Of a DNA stretch of 64,000 bases, positions 40,557 through 51,831 are shown one piece after another (the first letter of the stretch is position 1; each line of letters starts with the position of its first letter). The notes under the pieces were generated by a model. That model saw only the letters and a list, made by a program, of their open reading frames with translations, made no database searches and was not told the origin of the DNA. This DNA is from Acholoe squamosa (lineage: Eukaryota; Annelida; Polychaeta; Phyllodocida; Polynoidae), in NCBI GenBank assembly GCA_949317995.1, contig OX439052.1, positions 41,350,599 through 41,414,598 of the forward strand, in the 5' to 3' direction. Position numbers and translations under genes: made by a program.

Positions 40557-40760
40557 ATCATAAGTGCTATTACAGCTGAACTCCGGGACAGTCTTAATTT
40601 GTCATGCCTGACCTTGGTTACCACCCTCATTGGCTGATTGGTAGTTGCAGTCTAGACTACAATTTTTCCCCTTGTGGGAACCCCTGCAGTGTTTGCAAAT
40701 GTGTTTGCGGGGGCATTCGTCATTCGAACAGGCAGTGAAATTCCAATAAATACATACATC
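38991..40760 (-). mobile_element. Truncated Ngaro copy in opposite orientation
   Basis: Reverse complement of about 34799-36570, lacking A1, the gag start, the recombinase and all B/A2 repeats. It is about 98% similar by eye, so the two copies are close relatives. No target duplication recognised. Both breakpoints are internal to the element, so it arose by rearrangement (inverted duplication or gene conversion) or aborted reverse transcription rather than normal insertion. Confidence 0.9.
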
Positions 40761-40939
40761 CCTCCAAAACTAACAGGAGCATCATCTCATGCAATATACC
40801 ACTGTGAAACTAGTGATTTGAATTTTAAAGTTGACTTTTAGCACGGAGAACCCTCTTTCTCCTTGCCTTTCTACAAATGTACACCAAGCAATTAACAAAA
40901 TCAGGCAAACCACAACCTTTGAACACTCAAACATGGCTT
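40761..40939. other. Unassigned junction sequence
   Basis: Sequence between the inverted Ngaro fragment and the right inverted-repeat arm. Nothing recognised. Confidence 0.4.
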
Positions 40940-41990
40940 GTTCAGGAGGAATCCCATGGCACATCAGCAGCATGTAGACTTCGTGACGGCTCATACATAA
41001 GGACACATGGTACTTTATGCCTACAGCAAATTCCAAGATATCTGAAGATTTTACTTGCCTTTCTTAACTCTAATATATCGATTGTTACTATGGAAGGCCC
41101 CAATGATGGTAGTCTGCTCCTTCGTGCACCCAGCCGAAAGGCCCCACTCCAAAGGGAGAATCTAATTTAGAAAGAAATACAGAAAGTGAACTGCAGGACT
41201 TGAGGAACAGACTAAGGATGGCTGCCAAACTGCATTATACACTAAGCTGCCAGATTGCACCATATTTCTGATGGTTACAATCTCGAAATAATAATTTATT
41301 AAGAATCATTTATCTTCTTGTAGATTTAAGAGAATATGGATTCTTCAGTTTCCTTTTAAAGAAAAGTGATCTAAGTCCTAGATCACTGCCCAAGAGAATC
41401 TCAAAAATGGTCACATTCAATTCCATGACCCCAAAAAAGCATTTTCATTTATGTTTGTAAGTGAATTAAAAGCAGAAATACAACTTATAAAAGACTTCGA
41501 CAATAGCCATATTGAAACAAGGTGGCCATATTGGATACAGCTGTTGCACTGAAAGGCCCCAACTTTCACATGATTCTCCTATTTATAAAGCATGCATATG
41601 TGAAGTTTCATTGATCTCTTTCCATAATTTCAATTGTTTTCAGAATTTATCATAATAAAAGTGAAAATACCTCATAATTTAATGTTTTGCATAAATTATG
41701 CAAATTAGGCTGAACTGAAAAATTCCAAAATGGTAAAATCTTATTACCAGAACCTATTTAATTGAAATCTAACCATTTTGGAATATTAATTTTGTAGTCA
41801 TTTTTTATATCGTTCTGAGACTTAATGAGGTAATTTTGCTAATTAAATATGCAAATTAGGGGACTTAAATATGGAAAATACAAAATGGTCCCAGGAAGAT
41901 TGTGATTCTCTGGAAAAAACTGAGTAGGAACCATGCCTTCAGTATCAGGTACATATCATGGTTAGTAGAATACTGATTTTGCCCTGTCTA
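40940..41990 (-). repeat. Large inverted repeat, right arm
   Basis: Reverse-complement partner of 25575-27515 minus its insertion. It contains GTAGTCTGCTCCTTCGTGCA, GAACTGCAGGACTTGAGGAA-type, GGTGGCCATATTGGATACAG and ATTTGCATAT-type segments complementary to the left arm. Divergence is moderate (many substitutions and several indels), so the pair is old compared with the Ngaro copies inside. Confidence 0.8.
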
Positions 41991-42149
41991 TTATTTGGCC
42001 CAGACAGTTCACCCTGTGAGATTAAGCCCCCTGGACATGAAGCCCCCTGGTCATTAGGTCCCCCTTGAACTCAAATTAACTCATTGCAAATTAATTGTGA
42101 CGATGCATAAAACCCTCCAGGGCTACATTTAGGCCTTATACTGATATTA

Positions 42150-42253
42150 CAGGATTGATACACTCCCTGAAGTGCTGGTGAGTCTGCTTTTCTACGATGC
42201 ACCATGACAACCAATAGCATGATGCATCTATCCACAGGCCCTTAGAGGGTTAA
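42150..42253. mobile_element. Palindromic family I, right-end fragment
   Basis: GAAGTGCTGGTGAGTCTGCT, CATGACAACCAATAGCATGA and GGCCCTTAGAGGGTTAAAG; joined directly to family II copy 4. Confidence 0.65.
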
Positions 42254-42870
42254 AGGGTAGCTGCACTGACCTATCCCCTGTCAGTGTCACAAACACACAC
42301 AGTAATACAAAGCCCACCTGCAGTGGTGTCCCATCATGCAGCACTCAATCACCTGAGGCAGGCAATGTTAGGCCAATTTGTTATACAACGACAACAATCA
42401 TCACAACTTAGATACCTTAATCAAGATTGACGAGATAGAATCATAAGTTCAGGAAAGCATTTCTCAAGATGGTACGACTAGACACAACCACTACAATTCA
42501 AAACCCTCAATATCAGAGTCGGTGATCATAGGTAACACACTACGGTTACACTGTACAATCAGCACATAAGGCAGCAATGACATAGGGTTTGGTAGGGCAG
42601 TCGTACCAGTGCAATCATTTTTGACCACAAGACATGGGGCTGTAATTAAAGCGAGGGATTCAATTACGACTTGAAGTGGGTCTGGTTGTACCATCTTGAG
42701 AAATGCCTTCCTGGACCAGTCTCCACACTTGCACCTCCTCTCATTTAGTACAAAATATGCACCAAGTTTCTATGGGTTTTTTTATGTTCCTGGTAAGAAA
42801 TAGTTAAAGAAGGCTGAGCTTATTCACTTGAACTCAAATTGCATAAAGTTCAAGAATCTCAAGTCGGCGC
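42254..42870 (+). repeat. Repeat family II, copy 4
   Basis: ACAGTAATACAAAGCCCACC, CACCTGAGGCAGGCAATGTT, ATTTGTTATACAACGACAAC, AACTTAGATACCTTAATCAA, GACCAGTCTCCACACTTGCA, CCTGGTAAGAAATAG and AACTCAAATTGCATAA follow the same order as copies 1-3. A palindromic pair GATCATAGGTAACACACTAC / GGTACGACT..., and GGTTTGGTAGGGCAGTCGTA lie inside. Confidence 0.7.
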
Positions 42871-43270
42871 TTTTTGATTGGGGACTGTCTGACCATTTAG
42901 GAAGAAGAGCCTTTTTTCCGACAAAAGAAAATTAATTAGGAAAAGGAAAGGAATGAACAGGTATGTCTGAACAGAGACACAAATTTATATAGATGTAAAC
43001 AGGCAAGTTTGGCTAGAACTGCATTTATATAATGGTTCAACAGGCAGCATTTGGCAGAACTACATATTGTCATTTGAACAGGCCAAATGGGATGTTGATC
43101 CGAATACCGATATGGCCTGAGAGCTTAGGGTAAAGTGCAAAATGACTTGTGATATCTCTGCCTGCCTCATATCACACAGAGTGATTGGTATGGGATTACC
43201 AATAAAGTATGACAAAGGGAAATACACACAGGGAAACATGGGAGAATCCACCCTTTGGGTGCTGCTCACT
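42871..43270. other. Unassigned sequence
   Basis: GTTGATCCGAATACCGATAT at 43094 echoes the hairpin that follows. Otherwise nothing recognised. Confidence 0.4.
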
Positions 43271-43272
43271 GC

Positions 43273-43345
43273 TGTGGATCAACACGGTAAAGGGTATGCC
43301 TGCGAGGGGGTGCGCGGCCTTACCTTTTACTGTGTTGATCCGCAT
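43273..43345. repeat. Hairpin, ~22 bp arms
   Basis: TGTGGATCAACACGGTAAAG pairs with CTTTTACTGTGTTGATCCGC. The 25-base loop is GC-rich (GCGAGGGGGTGCGCGGCC). Confidence 0.7.
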
Positions 43346-43958
43346 GTATAGGTTTGTAACACCCATTGTTCAACATGGTATATGATGGGAAAAATAATAA
43401 TATACTCCCAGTTAGAAAAAAAAACTCATTTTATAGGTTGGAGGCACATTGACGAATCCTTTGTGTATATTCAAGCCAAAGCTACTGCCCATTGGCAACA
43501 AGGCCAGTGTTTTGTGTCTACCCCTGTAGAAGCATGGGTCATGAAACACTTTATTTTCCATCCAGTGATGAGTGAAAGGGCCCATTAAATAAACTCTCCC
43601 TACCTTTGGTTTGTAAACTTGTAATTGCTAATGCTCTAAAAAAGGACAATCATGATATCCGTGTGTCTATCATTCAGACCAAAAAACCCTGGCCTAGCTT
43701 ATTTTGACACAGAATAAAATCTATAAGCTTGAAACCAATTTCCGGATACAGGCACTCTAAAATTGATGGTATATTGCTTGGTGCAAAATAAGAAAATAAA
43801 TTTGTGAAATATGTATAGAAAACATGATCTAAAGGCAATAATGCAGGTACTATCATCAAGCGGATATTAGATAGCACAGGGACCCTAGGGCCTTATGATA
43901 CCCTCTGTAATGAAAGGTCAGGGATGGCTTGACAATGTACTATGTTCATTCATATGTT
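43346..43958. other. Unassigned sequence
   Basis: Nothing recognised. Confidence 0.5.
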
Positions 43959-44198
43959 AACCCTTTAAGGACCGCTGCTCCAGGGGTGCATCATGCCCAT
44001 TGGTCGTCATGATGCACCAATGAAGTGCTGGCGAAACTGCTTGCCAGCAACTCATTGGAGCCTCATGTCGACACTTCAAGGTTGATGCATACACTTCCAG
44101 AGGGTCGGCAGGATGCTCCGATGAAGTGCTGGTGAGCAGGCTTACCAGCACTTCATCGGAGCATCATGCCCACCAATGATGCATCGGTTGCAGTTAAG
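43959..44198. mobile_element. Palindromic family I element
   Basis: Left end AACCCTTTAAGGACCGCTGC, GGTCGTCATGATGCACCAAT, GAAGTGCTGGCGAAACTGCT, central GAGGGTCGGCAGGATGCTCC, then TACCAGCACTTCATCGGAGC. The right end is decayed. Confidence 0.8.
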
Positions 44199-45460
44199 CT
44201 ATTGAAGGTATTTATTCGTTGCTGCATCCACACCGGATTCTCGCCACATAGGCATAGATCACCTAACAACATCTTTTTTCATATCATGGTGACAACTAAA
44301 CACAGACTTCCAGGTGAAATGCAGTATTCAAATGGTTATAATTGAAAACGAAGCAGGATAAGAGGTGTAAAAGGGGGAGCTGTCAGAGGGGAAATTACAT
44401 GAGGGCAGGGTGATAAAAGCCTGCATAAAGGCTAGGGCAGTGATTGGAAGAGGATGGGTATGGTATAATTGCAGGGAGAGGATGTGCGAGGGCATCAGAA
44501 AGGGTGGTATCCAATATAACATGTAGGGTTATGATTAAGCACCAAGAACAAACAGATTTGGAGCAATGGCCTCTCAAAGGTTCTATGTGGTGCCATCATC
44601 TTACAAAATTAACATCATCCCAGAAAAGGGAACCTTTTTGAAGGGGGAAGGCTCACATGATGCCTTTATCCCATACACTCCTTTGACTCACAAAAGCTCT
44701 GATCTCATAAAATCCCATATCTTAAAAAGTATGGCTCTCATATGTCATATCTAGGTGTCAGTAGACTATGAAATGTCATGCATGGTTCATAAAACCGTAG
44801 AAGGGGGTGTCATAGACACCGCCCAAGGCCTCTATAGTATATTTACCATAGGTGGCATCACAGTATGCACTGCAAAAGTATGAAAAGGGTACTTATCTGA
44901 CGATTGCTTCAAATATAAGCTAAATAACTGGGAATGATATGGAATCACTATATCATAGCTAGGATAATATTCATAAACAAAAAGACATTAAATTTTGAGG
45001 ACATTCTGGTTCGCTTTTGGGCAAGCCATATCGGCAAGGGAAGATGTTCATACGGGCCGAAATTGTATTTACACTCATTAAGTTAGAAATAGTAAACTGT
45101 TGAATCAAAGTATAACTCCACCACAGCTGCAGATGGAATGGGAAGGGATTAATATAATTTACAAAATGTCTGGATTCAATCAGGCTTGAAAAAACCAACA
45201 CAAGCTATGAGATGACATTTTCCAAAGTTCATCAGTTGACATTTTTTCCTATTTATCATCTTGGCACATGTTTGTAAGCACAGACAACAAACAAAAGAGG
45301 CAGGTTTCTCGAAAAGGTCAAAATGAGGCAAAACAGACTACTTCAAAGCAGAATTATAAAAACAATTTTTTCACTGAATTCCATTAAGTATTCCCAGGGA
45401 TTTCCTTGTAATGTCAAGATCAAACATGGATTGGAACAGATGGCAGCTTCTTTTTTTTCA
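44199..45460. other. Unassigned AT-rich sequence
   Basis: Short open frames only; no repeat relatives recognised. Confidence 0.5.
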
Positions 45461-45796
45461 TTTAATTATGTTTAATTTCAAAATGAGCAGTATTATAAGA
45501 ACAGGATTAAATATTGAGAAAGAATGGCATATAGAAAATAAATTATTAATGTGCAACTTTCATTATATTGAAATTCGGATTTACTGAATTTGCCCAGTGG
45601 CTCATTGATTTCGAATGACCCTTATTTTTTATTTAATTATGTTTAATTTCAAAATGAGCAGTATTATAAGAACAGGATTAAATATTGGGAAAGAATGGTA
45701 TATAGAAAATAAATTATTAATGTGCAACTTTCATTATATTGAAATTCGGATTTACTGAATTTGCCCAGTGGCTCATTGATTTCGAATGACCCTTAA
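45461..45796 (+). repeat. Recent tandem duplication, 171 bp period
   Basis: TTTAATTATGTTTAATTTCA at 45461 recurs at 45632, and TTCGAATGACCCTTA at 45610 recurs at 45781. I count only two substitutions between the copies outside the T-rich junction, so the duplication is very recent or could be an assembly artefact. Confidence 0.92.
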
Positions 45797-45910
45797 CCCC
45801 GGCCCTTATTTGAGACAGGCGCTTATTTGAATATTTTTTATAGTGCTAAAATTGATTTGAATCCCCTGTACCCCAGCACCTTTTCAAGACTGGTGCTCCT
45901 TTGTTATTAT
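45797..45910 (+). repeat. Dispersed GCTTATTTG repeat (copy 3)
   Basis: CGGCCCTTATTTGAGACAGG, GCTTATTTGAATATT and CCCTGTACCCCAGCACCTTT; related to 5600-5715 and 13225-13365. Confidence 0.5.
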
Positions 45911-46136
45911 ACAAGCCATCACAGAACAAATATTTCAATCCCAAACAGTATTAAGAAAAGACGAAAGAACTTATTTGCCAATGTTATATTGAAACATCTT
46001 TATGGATACACTGAGAAACCGTTTATTTCACCAATTTCTTGCAAAAAAAAGTACAGAATGGAAAATAATAAAAAGGCAAAAGAAGATAAGATAATTCATC
46101 ATATTTCCTTCTGACACCTAGCTGAGCCATATCAGT

Positions 46137-46186
46137 TCCCCCCCCCCGTGAGCTGCCCCTCCCCCTCACGGGGGGGGGGGGGCAGC
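46137..46186. repeat. G/C-run hairpin
   Basis: CCCCCCCCCGTGAG pairs with CTCACGGGGGGGGG across an 11-base loop. Such homopolymer runs are prone to length error. Confidence 0.75.
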
Positions 46187-46539
46187 ACTGCAACACCAAC
46201 CAGCGTCACATTCCCAACTTGCCAAGCACTGTGAAAGCCGGAAGTTGCCAGTGATCGATCTGCAAGCTGACTTAATGTGTCGCATGCCAGAAATCTGGCT
46301 GTCAGGGACCATGTAAACTATCCTGGACTGCTGTGGACTGGCAAGGTGGTTACAGGAATCACTCTCCAAGTAGATAGACCATGAGCCAAAGGGTGTTTGA
46401 ATGCCAATTCAGCACAGAAATCTAGCAATGTTTTTTGGATTGCTGCATTTCTGATGAAAATCACTAGGCTAAACATTTGGAATGACAAGCTTTACTTTAA
46501 AGATCCTATCAGGAGACCATTATTTTCTCAAGGTACTAC

Positions 46540-46665
46540 GACGGCATACAGCTACTACGATTTGACAACCTTAAAGTTAGTGCCAGTGATCATAGGTACT
46601 GCCCTTAGACTGCTCTGTACGATCAGCACTTAATGTAGTAACAACATAGGATTTAGTAGGGCAGT
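46540..46665 (+). repeat. Repeat family II fragment
   Basis: AGTGATCATAGGTACTGCCC, TGTACGATCAGCACTTAATG and GATTTAGTAGGGCAGTTGTA match the internal part of copy 4 near 42520-42610. Confidence 0.55.
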
Positions 46666-46734
46666 TGTAGTGCTGCCGGCACAATACACCCCCTACTACA
46701 ACACTGTTATGTCACTTTATCTAATGATTTTGGC

Positions 46735-47610
46735 TTGGACAGTGCTTTTTTCTTATAATTCACGGTGCATTATCCAGCCATAACCGCACTCTGAGACCTA
46801 TTCTTCATCTTCAAGAAGGTGCTGGTTTCAACCTGAACATGTTAATAAATTGGAGAAGGATACAAAGTCACCCTCGCCATACATTTCCACTTAAGACCAT
46901 TTAGGGCTCTATTGGAATCGTTCCCCGGGCGCTGTGGCAATAGACAGACTCACTATCCACTACACCAAGCCAAACGGTACTAGAAGCCAATGTACATGAA
47001 GGATTTGAAAAGGTTGTCTGACATACCTGGGGTTTGCACACCTCGTTAGCATAGAATCCAATGGTGGCATGTCGAGTTATTAACAGGGAAACATCTTTAG
47101 ATATCCTATATGACCATGCCATGCCTAAGTTCTCCATATCGTTCGCAATAAATAAGAATCCAATGACTTTTCATATCGATATGTCTCGGCACCCACCATT
47201 GTGGCTTGCTGACCTTTAACCCATAAGTGTGTCACATGCCAACATCCAGTTTACTTTTACAGTGTCAACATGGCCCGGCTTGGTTTTCGCTTCGATTTGT
47301 AAAGAATCTGTTATATAGACCAGAATGGCAATGAAACATGGGGGAATAATCCTCCGCACCATGTAGTAAAGAAAAGATAGGTTAACAGGTTAATATCAAT
47401 ACATTTCAACTTAAGAAATTGATTATCCACATTCCGGGGCCCTGTGGCAAAGCAGCCCGGCAATATGGACAAGAAAGCACAGGAATACTTCCTGGATTTA
47501 TCATGGGGTTATAAGGTAAGAAATTCATACAAAATGGAGATAAATGTTAGATAAATGCATTAATCAATGTTATGAGACAGCACTCGTGGGTTTATGGTAT
47601 CAGCCGTGCA
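46735..47610 (+). repeat. Dispersed repeat family III, copy 3
   Basis: GACAGTGCTTTTTTCTTATA, CACTCTGAGACCTATTCTTC, CACACCTCGTTAGCATAGAA, CATGGGGTTATAAGGTAAGA and TTATGAGACAGCACTCGTGG follow the order of 4530-5400. A minus-strand tRNA-like head lies at 46905-46985. Confidence 0.75.
46905..46985 (-). repeat. tRNA-like SINE head (minus strand)
   Basis: The minus strand reads GGCTTGGTGTAGTGGATAGT (A-box-like) and, about 35 bases on, GGGGAACGATTCC (B-box-like). Better preserved than the equivalent at 4688-4768. Confidence 0.45.
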
Positions 47611-48189
47611 TTAATGAGGTATATATACAACCAATGTGCTTTTTTAGAATTTTTGGTATATATTTTTTCGAGGTCAAGTTGAACTTAGAAACTTTCGGCA
47701 AGGTGATGGGAGATATTTAAAGTTAATCTCACCATATTTTACCAGTGAAAAATCATAGGAGGATCGAACCCCAGCCTCACTAGGGCGATGATATTCATGA
47801 TCTATTTCATTGAAAAGTTAAGGGTCCCCACTACGGTTTGAAAGTGAGCAGTCATACTTAAAGGAACCTAGCCAGTTAATGCACGTGGCCAAAAGTGACC
47901 CAACAGTTCAATACCACATAGGTGTAGGCTATTTTAGTAGGCTATTATGATGGGAACGATTGGACACCATGCTTTTGTCAATACGTGGGTGTCTTACTCC
48001 ACATACTAATGGAATACGATTTATACCTGGGAGCTCCAACTAGAAAGGGCGTCTATGAAGAAAAAGGTGAGTCATATGAAACTATGAAAGTGTTTCGTAC
48101 AGCGAATTGATGGAAATTGGTATGTGCATACACGTTGGATCTTCTTGAATTTCACTGAGCTTTCAAGCAGCGATAACTATTGGCACCTG

Positions 48190-48190
<1 letters not shown>
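47611..48190. other. Unassigned sequence
   Basis: Nothing recognised. Confidence 0.5.

Positions 48191-48191
<1 letters not shown>

Positions 48192-48256
<65 letters not shown>
48192..48256. repeat. Microsatellite (TA)n
   Basis: About 32 uninterrupted TA units. Confidence 0.95.
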
Positions 48257-48258
<2 letters not shown>

Positions 48259-48359
48259 GGACTAGTGGACTCACTCAAATGATTGAAGTGATTGACTTTC
48301 CAAAGGCCGACATAAATTTAGCTGTGACACTAAGGTAATAATTTAGCTCAGTGGCTTAG

Positions 48360-48680
48360 GTTGTTGATGTTGTTCTGTCCCATTCCACTGTTTGTCAAAA
48401 CCATTTCATATGTCACAGACCAAACATGTGAATTTATGAGCCATTGGGGTTTCACACCTCTGTCTCAAATTACAATTCTATCATCAATTTCCTTTCATAA
48501 GCCACACTCTCGAAAGTCCACACCCCGAGTTTGAGAGAAAGCTATCAGCCACACATCCGGCTTTGAAATTAGTTAAGTACTAACCTATGTTGTCAAACCC
48601 CTGGTATAAGCCGCACCATAAGCACGGCTGGACCTTATAAGCCACATTGGTTTGACTCATAACGAGGAATTATCTTATAT
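48360..48680. repeat. ATAAGCCACA-type dispersed repeat
   Basis: TTATGAGCCATTGGGGTTTC on the left and CTTATAAGCCACATTGGTTT on the right, with CATAAGCCACACTC, TATAAGCCGCACCATAAGC between. Likely an old small DNA element; compare 10660-10720. Confidence 0.4.
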
Positions 48681-49080
48681 ATCATAATGCGTACACCATC
48701 AAATTGTTTTTTCCAGTATACTTGTTGTGCATGCTTAGCTATTGGTGCCCACTTTGACCTAAACTCTACTCATAAATTCAACCCAGGAATGCACTTAATG
48801 GCAGTGCTAGGAGCCCCCCTCAATCTTTAACCTTCCTCTCTAACCAGAAGTACCCCAAATCTCCAAAGCGTCTTTGAGTGCTACCAAAATACTTGTTTAC
48901 ACATATTCAAGTAGGGATTTGGTCTACTGAGGCCTTACACCTACCAATAAGGCCCATTCTCTATAGCTAGACACCCAAGAGGTTGCCCAGTTCTAATGGG
49001 TTCTAATCGCTCTGGAAAATAAAGACTTGAGGTATAATTGCTCTGTTTGCATATGGTTGCATTTCCAGGTAGCAGAATTT
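48681..49080. other. Unassigned sequence
   Basis: GGAAAATAAAGACTTGAGG near 49014 could be a LINE 3' end; weak. Confidence 0.35.
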
Positions 49081-49313
49081 AACCCTTTATGCTCCACTGA
49101 TGCAGTAGTGCATTATGCCCATGAGTTGTCATGATGCACCAACTTCATTGGGGCATCATGCTAACCCTCTGGGAGTGTATCAACCCTGTAGGGTCGGCAT
49201 TTTGTATGATTTAGGTCCTGGCAGTTTTAGCCTACTCGTCAGTGCTGCAGTCATACAATCATGACGACCAATGGGCGTGTTGTATTAATACACTAGCAGC
49301 TCTTAAAGGGTTT
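49081..49313. mobile_element. Palindromic family I element, near-complete
   Basis: Ends AACCCTTTATGCTCCACTGA and CTAGCAGCTCTTAAAGGGTT. Contains GTTGTCATGATGCACCAACT, GAGTGTATCAACCCTGTAGG and ATGACGACCAATGGGCGTGT. Confidence 0.8.
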
Positions 49314-50149
49314 GCCTGGCATTACAGCATAGTGCTAGGCTTAAGAGAATAAAACAGGACATATCAAAAATAGCTGCAGCTGTTATCTTTTTATTGAAGT
49401 TGCTGATAAACTGTTTTGCACATCTCGCATTAGTATCCATACATATTAAGGTTACATAAGGAACATTCAAAATGTGATTTTCTTGTATATATCACAGTAC
49501 TTATTGGAGGTCTCTCGATATAAATTACACATACTTTGCATTGGAGACACACCTGTATGTCATTCACCTAAATGGAAAGTATAATGCTACATTATGAAAA
49601 GGGCCCCTATCTTAGTATAAGGCTTTAGGCTAATATGTTTGTCACTGGCTTTAATCCTGAGCTATAAAGCTCACCCCTACTTAGCCATGATGAAGGAGTC
49701 AGTAGATGTTTTAAGGTAAAAGGACTGACCTTTCATGAGAGCGGAGGAGCTTTTAGGCTTACCCTTCCTTGACATTTCCTTTCCTGATATAAAATAGGTC
49801 AGCTCAAGCTTATTTTCACTTTGGCTGAAATGGGATTGGATTCGAAAACACAGCCCAGATAGATGACTCACATATTTATATAAGTGTGAATGTGCAATAT
49901 TGTCATTTTTGTATCATGTATACACAAGTGTATATGCACCAAGGTACTAAAACATAATTGAGCAGGAGAATTATCATAGTTGAATATGGTCAAACCTTTT
50001 CATCACGAGAGAATGGGGAAAATGCGTTTTTTTGCTCTCTATCACTGCCTCATTTTCCATCGTCATGCCATTCATTATATTCCTAAATCGGTCATTAGAA
50101 GATGATTTTTGATAAATCTTGTCCAAGAACAAGTGAAATAAATACAACC
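49314..50149. other. Unassigned sequence
   Basis: No feature recognised. Confidence 0.5.
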
Positions 50150-50350
50150 CACTACTGGAATACCTCACATATGAGGGGCACCCTGCACATAAGGTGCACC
50201 CTGAGTTCCAGGATATGCTATTAGAAGCATCTGGACAGTTTAGTACCATGCAATAGTGGAATATCACTGCCTATAAGGTGCACTGAGATCAGACAAAACT
50301 GGCCCCGGTCATGTGTGTGAATTTGGTGTACCTTATCTATGAGGTATTAC
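50150..50350. repeat. AAGGTGCACC-type dispersed repeat
   Basis: ATACCTCACATATGAGGGGC and GGTGTACCTTATCTATGAGG bracket spaced motifs CATAAGGTGCACCCTGAG and TATAAGGTGCACTGAGAT. The ends are loosely inverted. Related in style to 15143-15351. Confidence 0.4.
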
Positions 50351-50664
50351 AATAGTATTTATTTATACTCACTGGGCATTTCTGAGCTATTTTTACAGGG
50401 AGACACACCCCTAGCCCATAGTTATATCTAGTCACATGAATGCCTTCCCATCATCCCATGTATGCAGCATACGCATCCAGCAGCACATGTGCAATGACCG
50501 TGAAGGACGCTTGGAGAATTACACACCATCGACACACACAGAGATAAAGCCAACCTTCAAACAGAGTGCTTACGCCTTTGAAGGCATTAATATATCCCCA
50601 CCAGAAGGTACTGCAATGATTAAATTCGATGATGGATGTACCTCTCATAGCTACATTTTTTTCA

Positions 50665-50816
50665 TCGTGCAGGCCCTTCGGGCTTGATACACCACTAGCA
50701 CATTGGCATAATGCATCAATGAAGTGTAAGGGAGAAGAATCAAGATGGGTGTATCAGTGCATCATGACATCCAATGGGCATGATGCACTCCTGCATGAGC
50801 AGCCTGTAAAGGGTTT
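50665..50816. mobile_element. Palindromic family I element, truncated
   Basis: GCATAATGCATCAATGAAGT, GCATCATGACATCCAATGGG and GCAGCCTGTAAAGGGTTTT. The left end is missing. The open frame at 50629-50889 crosses it and is not called. Confidence 0.65.
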
Positions 50817-51640
50817 TATTATTGCGCTTCACTCAGCGCCAAATATCAAAAGTTGCCCACACTATGAGTCGTTAGTGATGAGTCATTAGAGCTATAGGAG
50901 CAGCTCAATGAAGCATGACGAGCAGCTCATGGTACTGACTACCACTCCCAGGTGAGCTGTCCCACAGGTGCAATCAGGCGTGATGGCTGAATCACAGGTA
51001 GCCGCAAAAGGTCTGTTATCATGAGTTTGGACACAATTCATCGAAACTTCTTTTCATGATAGTCACATAAAGTACTGGCAAGTAGGCCATTTGGGATTGT
51101 GTCAACCCCATAAGCAATTATACTACATATGTGACCTATACTTAGAAAAGGGCTCTTAGAACCCCTGCAAAAGGTCCCTTTTCAAAGAACCTGTCACATA
51201 TTACAACTGTGTACCTAATTAGCTGGGTAAAAAAACGTTTGGAGTAAGAATGCTTTAATGATTTATGCACAGTCAAGAGTGAATGCATATAAAAAATAGC
51301 GTACAGACAAGCGTGGCTGTGGATTACTTTTTTTTTCATCGAAAGCCGTAGAGGGAATTAAACAATTTCAGAGAAGAGTACATTACAACAGAAAAAGGCA
51401 GGGGAAGAGAATAGCCAAAAGTTTGGCAACACTGATGGGAATTACCAAAAGAGGAACTGGGTTGACAGCATTTGTGGATGTCCTTTTATAAATGCTGGGA
51501 ATGCTGAGCCAATTTTGGCCTGGTTCTATTTCGGTAAAATTCCATATGGTTCTGTTATGGATAATAACAGGATGGCGCTGCCAGGTGTTGTCACAGTGGG
51601 TGTGGGGGATTTGATAAGGCATGGACCAGCGCCTACGGCG
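50817..51640. other. Unassigned sequence
   Basis: Nothing recognised. Confidence 0.5.
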
Positions 51641-51649
51641 CTGTGATTC

Positions 51650-51831
51650 CGCCGCTCGGTCAACGTACCGGGCGCGCGCTTGTCTCCGTCTTAACAGAGA
51701 GACTCGCCAAAACCAGCGGCAAAGTTTTCCATCGCTCAGTCAACGTACCGGGCGCGCGCTTGTCTCCGTCTTAACAGAGAGACTCGCCGAAACCAGCGGC
51801 AAAGTTTTCCGCCGATCGGTCAACGTACCGT
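51650..51831 (+). repeat. GC-rich tandem repeat, 80 bp period, 2.2 units
   Basis: CAACGTACCG occurs at exactly 51661, 51741 and 51821. The unit includes GGGCGCGCGCTTGTCTCCGT, CTTAACAGAGAGACTCGCC and AACCAGCGGCAAAGTTTTCC. The period is not a multiple of three, so the 107-codon frame across it (51621-51944) shifts reading of each unit and is unlikely to be a gene. CpG density is far above the surroundings. Confidence 0.9.
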
